Shown in pieces: positions 59,288 to 64,000 of a DNA stretch of 64,000 bases. Both the position numbers and the translations under genes were made by a program. This stretch comes from Amulumruptor sp947039275 (GTDB lineage Bacteria > Bacteroidota > Bacteroidia > Bacteroidales > Muribaculaceae). Below the pieces are notes generated by a model, which was given only the letters and a program-made list of their open reading frames with translations, was not told where the DNA came from and ran no database searches. The stretch spans positions 1-64,000 of the forward strand of contig CAMQYL010000011.1 of the NCBI GenBank assembly GCA_947039275.1. Reading direction: 5' to 3'. The first letter of the stretch is position 1, and each line of letters starts with the position of its first letter.

Positions 59288-59893
59288 TTACTTGAAGTCC
59301 TGGAGGCGGGCGAGGTATTTGCCGATTATGTCAAATTCGATGTTGACGCGAGTGCCGAGACGGAAGGCGTGGAAGTTGGTGTGGTCCATGGTGTAGGGGA
59401 TGATGGCTACGCGGAATGAGTCGCGCTGCGAGTCACACACGGTCAGTGACACGCCGTTGACTGTCACGCTTCCTTTCTCGACGGTGACATAGCCTTTTGC
59501 AGCCATGGCGGGATCGATGTCGTAGGTAAACTGGAAGTATGTGCTGCCGTCGACCTCGCGGATGTCGGTGCACACGGCTGTGCAATCCACATGTCCCTGC
59601 ACTATGTGTCCGTCAAGCCGTCCGTTCATCAGCATGCTGCGTTCGAGATTGACGAGGTCGCCCTCTTTGAGGTCGCCGAGGTTTGAACGGTCAAGGGTCT
59701 CCTGGATGGCTGTCACGACATAGGTGTTGTCGTCGTGTAGCTCGACCACTGTCAGGCACACGCCGTTGTGGGCTACAGACTGGTCTATCTTGAGTTCGTC
59801 GGCAAATGAGCTGCGGATGCGCAGGTTGAGATTGCCGTTATCGCTGGTGGCAGCTACCACGGTGGCAGCTTCTTCTACTATTCCTGAGAACAT
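59288..59893 (-). CDS. ribE: Riboflavin synthase alpha chain
   Basis: Dismutates two 6,7-dimethyl-8-ribityllumazines to riboflavin. It starts MFSGIVEE, the family hallmark, at 59893 and has 201 residues in two lumazine-binding barrels (about 1-96 and 97-190). Each has an SVAHNGVCLTV / VTVNGVSLTV motif, and GHIVQGHVD lies between. The 13 extra codons upstream are not part of the family fold. No FMN riboswitch is visible in the 91 bp before it. Confidence 0.95.
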   Translation of the reverse strand: MFSGIVEEAATVVAATSDNGNLNLRIRSSFADELKIDQSVAHNGVCLTVVELHDDNTYVVTAIQETLDRSNLGDLKEGDLVNLERSMLMNGRLDGHIVQGHVDCTAVCTDIREVDGSTYFQFTYDIDPAMAAKGYVTVEKGSVTVNGVSLTVCDSQRDSFRVAIIPYTMDHTNFHAFRLGTRVNIEFDIIGKYLARLQDFK

Positions 59894-59918
59894 GGCGGTG
59901 AAAGGGTTAGGTACAATT

Positions 59919-59952
59919 ATGACAGACCGCAATAGGTGTTACGGTCTGTCAT
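59919..59952 (-). terminator. Hairpin after secG
   Basis: ATGACAGACCG and CGGTCTGTCAT form a perfect 11-bp stem with a 12-nt loop between secG and ribE. Read on the minus strand it is followed by AATTGTACC, so only a moderate terminator. Confidence 0.55.
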
Positions 59953-59984
59953 ATATGGATTGGTGGGAATAATGTCAGTGTGGA

Positions 59985-60347
59985 TTATTCTGCGGGGGCT
60001 GCAGCGGGAGCAGGGGTAGCTGCAGGCGCGGGAGCGGCTGCAGGTGCTGCAGTGTTGAAATCCTCGGCAGCTGTCTGCTCGGTGGCTGCGGGAGCCTGTA
60101 CGCGAGATGCCTGGCCTGCGCCGATTGAGGGCATGAAGAAGACTGAGAGGATGGCGAGCACGGCGATAGCTCCAGCGAGGGTCCATGTCACTTTTTCAAT
60201 GAAGTTGGTGGTACGGCGCACACCCATAATCTGGTTTGAGCCGGCAAATGATGACGAAAGACCGCCGCCTTTTGATTTCTGGATAAGCACGACCCCGATG
60301 AGCAGCACCGCTGCCAGAAGGGTGAGAACAATAATGAGTACGTACAT
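59985..60347 (-). CDS. secG: Protein translocase subunit SecG
   Basis: Small inner-membrane subunit of the SecYEG channel. Two helices (about 1-20 and 53-72) flank the conserved loop LIQKSKGGGLSSSFAGSNQIMG. Unlike E. coli SecG it ends in a tail of about 45 residues that is almost only Ala and Pro after residue 85. Such Ala/Pro tails are common on Bacteroidota SecG. It lies 29 bp after the gene of unknown function at 60377. Confidence 0.93.
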   Translation of the reverse strand: MYVLIIVLTLLAAVLLIGVVLIQKSKGGGLSSSFAGSNQIMGVRRTTNFIEKVTWTLAGAIAVLAILSVFFMPSIGAGQASRVQAPAATEQTAAEDFNTAAPAAAPAPAATPAPAAAPAE

Positions 60348-60376
60348 TTTGTTGTTATGTTGCTATGTAAGTTATG

Positions 60377-61207
60377 TTATTTCTTGTCGTTTTTGGTCTG
60401 CAGTTCCTGAATAAGCATTAGTTTATGCAAGAAACGTAATTGGTCTGCAAAGTAACAACTTTTTTCTGGATAATTCAAACTTAGGGAGTGAATAATTTCA
60501 AAAGCCTTGGCATACCGACCTTTTTTGATGTATATCTTGGCGAGGCTCTCGGTAAGCAGTGCATGCTGGCGAGACTCGGAGGTGTCTGGTTGATGTTCTG
60601 GCGTGGTTGTCGGTGGTTCCGTCGGGGTAGAGGGCTGGGGATTTGCAGCTATGATGTCTATGGTTGCAGACAGCGGTGTGTCTTCGTTGCTTTTGGCGAT
60701 AAACGCATCTATAAGCTGGTCCTGACGGCTTGACGTGACGCACGGCTCGTCAGTGCTTGCCGCTTGGGGATGCGCAGCCGGTTCGAGAGCTTCGAGCGAG
60801 GCTGTATAGTCAGGTGCTACAGGGTTGAATATGAGCTTCTCCAGAAGTTCCATCTCCTTGTCGTTGTCGGCAGAATTGCCGTAGCGTTCCAAGAAGGAGT
60901 CGATGGTGGTCTCTGTGGTCATTTTCTCGCGTGCAGGTTTGGATTCGCCATAGAAATCGGCATCACTCTCCAAGCCGAGGGCTGCCGAGACAGTATCGGG
61001 ATTGGCTGACTGGCTGATTATGGAAGCCTGCAATTCCTTTATGTCATCAGAGCTGAGCCCTTCCGCCTTTAATTTCTCTGCAAGGGTGGTGTCAGTTTTG
61101 GAGAAATAGGGATATCGGCGGCTCAGTTCGCGCAGCAATGCCGGATCGGCTTCGGATGCGCGGCCTTGACTGAGCAGGTCGAGATATTGTAGAAGCTGTG
61201 CGTCCAT
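60377..61207 (-). CDS. Unknown protein with C-terminal TPR-like helices
   Basis: I do not recognise a named family. The 276-residue protein has no signal peptide. The N-terminus (MDAQLLQYLDLLSQGRASEA) is helical, and the middle (about 140-215) is a Thr/Pro/Glu-rich disordered linker. The end (LLTESLAKIYIKKGRYAKAFEIIHSL) is a TPR-like hairpin. It sits between lptE and secG, a place where such a gene is often seen in Bacteroidota. Confidence 0.75.
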   Translation of the reverse strand: MDAQLLQYLDLLSQGRASEADPALLRELSRRYPYFSKTDTTLAEKLKAEGLSSDDIKELQASIISQSANPDTVSAALGLESDADFYGESKPAREKMTTETTIDSFLERYGNSADNDKEMELLEKLIFNPVAPDYTASLEALEPAAHPQAASTDEPCVTSSRQDQLIDAFIAKSNEDTPLSATIDIIAANPQPSTPTEPPTTTPEHQPDTSESRQHALLTESLAKIYIKKGRYAKAFEIIHSLSLNYPEKSCYFADQLRFLHKLMLIQELQTKNDKK

Positions 61208-61221
61208 ATGGTCAGGGTAGA

Positions 61222-61758
61222 TTACCAGTTGCCAAGTGTGGCGTTGAAAATCAGAGTCACGAGCTGCTTGGTGATGTCTTCACATGCCTGGTCCTGGATG
61301 TCGGTTAGCATATACGATGAGTCAAAGTCATAGTACGCCGAGAAGGTCTGGTCTACGTCTTTGCTCTCGTCCTTATGGTCGGTATATTTGACGCGCACGG
61401 TGATGGTCAGACGTGTCTGGGCAGCCACGGCGTTTTCATTGACTGACTGCGGTGTCAGGGTGTAACCAGTGATTTCGCCGGTGAGGTCAAGATCAGAGCG
61501 GCCGTCGACTACCTGCAGACGAGTGTTGGAGCGGATGTAGTCAGTCAGCTGGTTTTCAAACATCGGCTGCAACGGGGCATATACCAAAGCCGCACGTATC
61601 GGGAACTCCCCGACATGTACGGTCTTGTAGAGCGAATAGTCAAGCGCGGCTCCATTGAGTTTGTAGCTGATGGAGCATCCGGTAGGGATCATCAGCATCA
61701 CAGCCGCCAGAAGTGCCGTTTTGATAGTGGCGTATCGGAGTATGTTATGTATAGTCAT
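61222..61758 (-). CDS. LptE-family lipoprotein
   Basis: The 178-residue protein has a lipoprotein signal ending IPTGC (Cys28). SISYKLNGAALDYSLYKTVHVGEF and the following alpha/beta pattern are typical of the Bacteroidota LptE/LPS-assembly family, which plugs the LptD barrel in the outer membrane. TRLQVVDGRSDLDLTGEITGY is the core strand-turn. It precedes the unknown gene and secG. LptE function is inferred from family resemblance. Confidence 0.85.
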   Translation of the reverse strand: MTIHNILRYATIKTALLAAVMLMIPTGCSISYKLNGAALDYSLYKTVHVGEFPIRAALVYAPLQPMFENQLTDYIRSNTRLQVVDGRSDLDLTGEITGYTLTPQSVNENAVAAQTRLTITVRVKYTDHKDESKDVDQTFSAYYDFDSSYMLTDIQDQACEDITKQLVTLIFNATLGNW

Positions 61759-61781
61759 GAAGAGATTGATATGATGTTGTG

Positions 61782-62375
61782 TCAGTCGTCACACTGTGCT
61801 CCCGCTTTGAGGAATCTGGCTTTCCATTGTTCCACAGAGTCCGATGGGACTGAGAGCGTCATGTGGCAGGTATTGTCATGCTCCTGGGATACTATGGCAA
61901 GATTTTCGCTTTTTACGATTTTCATGACATCGTTCATGGCAAGATAGCCGAATGTCAGAGCAAGCGGTGACATCTCGCAGCCTTCGCGTGTGCCTGCGTC
62001 TTCAAGTGCTTCGCGGGCAGCCTGACGGTAGGCGGCGATAAGTCCGGAGGTGCCAAGCTTGATGCCTCCGAAGTATCGTACCACTATCACTGCCACATTG
62101 GTCAGTCCGAGCGAATTGATTTGCCCCAGTATGGGTTTGCCGGCAGTGCCTGAGGGCTCGCCGTTGTCGCTTGACTGGTATTCCATCCTGTCGGCACCAA
62201 TCATGTATGCCCAGCATACGTGACGTGCGTCATGATAGCGGTTAGTGAAGTCGGCTATGATGCTTCGTGCCTCATCAGCAGAGGAGGCGGGCTGAGCGAA
62301 AGCCAGGAAACGGCTCATCTTCTCGCGCACCGTGCTCTCGCCAGGATGGTCGACGGTGACAAAGCGGCTACCCAT
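61782..62375 (-). CDS. IMPACT/YigZ-family protein
   Basis: A 197-residue member of UPF0029. The N-terminal IMPACT domain contains KMSRFLAFAQPASSADEA, DARHVCWAYMIG and DNGEPSGTAGKPIL, and then VAVIVVRYFGGIKLGTSGLI. The C-terminal DUF1949-like ferredoxin fold is about 130-195. Its enzymatic role is unknown, though it is thought to bind nucleic acid or ribosomes. It is 7 bp after queA. Confidence 0.92.
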   Translation of the reverse strand: MGSRFVTVDHPGESTVREKMSRFLAFAQPASSADEARSIIADFTNRYHDARHVCWAYMIGADRMEYQSSDNGEPSGTAGKPILGQINSLGLTNVAVIVVRYFGGIKLGTSGLIAAYRQAAREALEDAGTREGCEMSPLALTFGYLAMNDVMKIVKSENLAIVSQEHDNTCHMTLSVPSDSVEQWKARFLKAGAQCDD

Positions 62376-62382
62376 ATCAGCC

Positions 62383-63432
62383 TCAGATTATCAGCATGGC
62401 ATCGCCATAAGCACCGAAACGGTACTTCTCTTTGACAGCTTCCTTGTATGCCTTCATGACGAGGTCGTAACCGCCGAAAGCGCACACCATCATAAGCATA
62501 GTGGAGTACGGGAGATGGAAGTTGGTGACGAGCGATGTGGTCACCGTGAAGTCGTAGGGAGGGAATATGAACTTGTTGGTCCAGCCGGTATAGGTCTTGA
62601 TGTGTCCGCCCATGGATACCGCGCTTGCCAGTCCGCGCAGAGCCGAGGTGCCCACTGCACATACCTGCTTGTTGTGGTCTTTGGCATCATTGACCACATC
62701 CACAAGATGCTGTGAGATGTTGACCTGCTCGGAGTCCATGCGGTGCTTGGTAAGGTCTTCGACATCTATTTCGCGGAAGATGCCCAGCCCTATGTGCAGA
62801 GTGAGGTATTCGGGCTTCACTCCTCGTATTTCCAGACGCTTCATCAGTTCGCGAGAGAAGTGCATCCCGGCAGCGGGAGCCACTACAGCACCCTCGCGCT
62901 GGGCGAAGATGGTCTGATAGCGTTCGGCATCCTCCGGAGTGGGCTTGCGGTCGATGTAATAGGGCAGCGGAGTCTCGCCGAGTTTGAACAGCTCTTCCTT
63001 AAACTCGTCGTGGGGACCGTCATAGAGGAAGCGCAGGGTGCGTCCGCGTGAGGTGGTGTTGTCTATCACCTCTGCCACCATGGAGTCGTCGTCGCCAAAA
63101 TAGAGTTTATTGCCTATGCGGATTTTTCGGGCAGGCTCCACAAGCACATCCCAGAGCTTGTTTTCCTCGTTGAGTTCGCGGAGCAGAAACACCTCGATAA
63201 GAGCGTTGGTCTTCTCCTTGTTGCCGAAGAGGCGAGCCGGGAATACCTTGGTGTCGTTGAACACCATCACATCGCCGTCATCAAAGTAGTTGATGATTTC
63301 CTTGAATATGTGGTGCTCTATCTCGCCTGTAGCGCGGTTGATGACCATGAGACGTGATTCGTCACGCTCGGCTACGGGAGTGGACGCTATGAGATCTTTG
63401 GGGAGGTTGAAGTTAAACTGTGACAGTTTCAT
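62383..63432 (-). CDS. queA: S-adenosylmethionine:tRNA ribosyltransferase-isomerase
   Basis: Makes epoxyqueuosine in tRNA by adding the ribosyl part of SAM to 7-aminomethyl-deazaguanine. The 349-residue protein starts LSQFNFNLPKDLIASTPV and has DVMVFNDTKVFPARL, GAVVAPAAGMHFS, LTLHIGLGIFREI and TSLVTNFHLPYSTMLMMVCAF, all in family order. It lies 50 bp after truB. It pairs functionally with gluQ (41739), which charges the queuosine made here. Confidence 0.96.
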   Translation of the reverse strand: MKLSQFNFNLPKDLIASTPVAERDESRLMVINRATGEIEHHIFKEIINYFDDGDVMVFNDTKVFPARLFGNKEKTNALIEVFLLRELNEENKLWDVLVEPARKIRIGNKLYFGDDDSMVAEVIDNTTSRGRTLRFLYDGPHDEFKEELFKLGETPLPYYIDRKPTPEDAERYQTIFAQREGAVVAPAAGMHFSRELMKRLEIRGVKPEYLTLHIGLGIFREIDVEDLTKHRMDSEQVNISQHLVDVVNDAKDHNKQVCAVGTSALRGLASAVSMGGHIKTYTGWTNKFIFPPYDFTVTTSLVTNFHLPYSTMLMMVCAFGGYDLVMKAYKEAVKEKYRFGAYGDAMLII

Positions 63433-63482
63433 GAGGATTGCCGATATGCGGTATATAAGTTGTTGTTCTTGATGGGTTATGT

Positions 63483-64000
63483 TTATTGCTGAGCGGTGTC
63501 AGCGTTGTCGTCAGGCATGGTTATGTCGACATCGCGTATCATTGCCGCCGCTTCATCCACACTGATGCACTTATCGATTGTGAAGTCGCCGACACGTGTG
63601 CGTCGCAGGGCTGTCAGGTGCGCTCCTGAGCCCAGAGCTTCGCCGATGTCGCGGGCGAGGGCGCGGATGTACGTGCCTTTGCTGCATACGATGCGCAGGG
63701 TGATCTGGTCCTGGGCGTATTGGAGCAGCTCGATGTCGTCAATGACGAGGGTTTTGGCTTTCAGCTCGGGCGTCTGACCTTTACGAGCCATCTTGTAGGC
63801 TCGCTGTCCGTCGATTTTGACGGCTGAGAAAGCCGGAGGCACCTGCTGTATGGTGCCATGGAATTTCTGCAGAGTTTCTTTCACCAGTTCGCTGGTGATG
63901 TGGTTTATCGGATAAGTTGCATCTATCTCCGTCTCAAGGTCAAACGATGGAGTAGTAGCTCCAAGAGCCAGAGTGGCTACATATTCCTTCACCCCAGCCT
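63483..64000 (-). CDS. truB: tRNA pseudouridine(55) synthase TruB, C-terminal part
   Basis: Makes pseudouridine 55 in the T loop of tRNAs. The window edge cuts off the N-terminal part, including the catalytic Asp. What is visible, GVKEYVATLALGATTPSFDLETEID, is the conserved post-catalytic segment. It is followed by VPPAFSAVKIDGQRAYKMAR and KGTYIRALARDIGEAL, then an acidic C-terminal tail. The frame is open to the end of the window, so a GTG near 63992 is not the start. Confidence 0.95.
   Translation of the reverse strand, partial: AGVKEYVATLALGATTPSFDLETEIDATYPINHITSELVKETLQKFHGTIQQVPPAFSAVKIDGQRAYKMARKGQTPELKAKTLVIDDIELLQYAQDQITLRIVCSKGTYIRALARDIGEALGSGAHLTALRRTRVGDFTIDKCISVDEAAAMIRDVDITMPDDNADTAQQ

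Noticed and set aside
59894..59984. FMN riboswitch before ribE
   Set aside because: Only 91 bp are available, containing one simple hairpin; none of the conserved RFN-element helices is present.

Overview
The window looks like a chromosomal segment of a gut Bacteroidales, probably Muribaculaceae (the family is inferred, not proven). The evidence is a TonB system with two ExbD paralogues, SprA, a PorT-like barrel, a BioG-BioC fusion, lipoproteins with an acidic run after the lipid cysteine, and repeated promoters of the Bacteroidota form TTG - 19/20 nt - TAnnTTTG. Nearly all of it is ordinary core chromosome in tight operons. There is no prophage, insertion sequence, rRNA or CRISPR array.

Layout. 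0-3.7 kb (minus): exbB-exbD-exbD-tonB, the inner-membrane motor for TonB-dependent import. 3.9-12.4 kb (minus): an exopolysaccharide module (wecA-like, wza-like, wzc-like, GT2) whose last cistron is a TonB-dependent receptor, then a small lipoprotein. 12.5-18.7 kb (plus): secreted leucine-rich-repeat protein, Crp/Fnr regulator, and a lipoprotein plus ABC-exporter operon, with a minus-strand secreted Pro/Tyr-rich protein between. 18.6-26.45 kb (minus): a complete trp operon in the order trpB-E-G-D-C-F-A followed by an MFS transporter. Ahead of it lie a leader peptide with tandem Trp codons and a terminator hairpin, a textbook ribosome-mediated attenuator not covered by any annotated ORF. 26.5-31.5 kb (minus): PBP1A, a LysM/periplasmic-binding protein and a PorT-like barrel. 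31.7-33.5 kb (plus): a secreted protein with a T9SS-like C-terminus. 33.6-38.4 kb: hflX, two identical tRNA-Glu genes bracketing rpsT, a TIGR02757 protein, an MBL hydrolase and rsmG. 38.6-41.3 kb: a surface-type lipoprotein, an AT-rich HEPN/MNT toxin-antitoxin pair and a CvfB-like RNA-binding protein. 41.7-53.9 kb (minus): ruvA-sprA-bioF-bioGC-bioD-gluQ. 54-57 kb (minus): small membrane protein, PstS-like lipoprotein and TPR protein. 57.2 kb (plus): rarA. 58.5-59.2 kb (minus): a second HEPN/MNT pair. 59.3-64 kb (minus): truB (cut by the window edge), queA, IMPACT protein, lptE-like, unknown, secG, ribE.

Two things stand out. First, the trp attenuator: W11-W12 and W20 in the leader, with complementary segments placed so that ribosome stalling would prevent terminator formation. 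Second, a family of palindromic intergenic elements built around GGACATGCC-N2-GGCATGTCC. They occur at four of the convergent gene junctions, twice next to 240-340 bp composite dyads in which each arm itself contains hairpins. One copy supplies the stop codon of gluQ.
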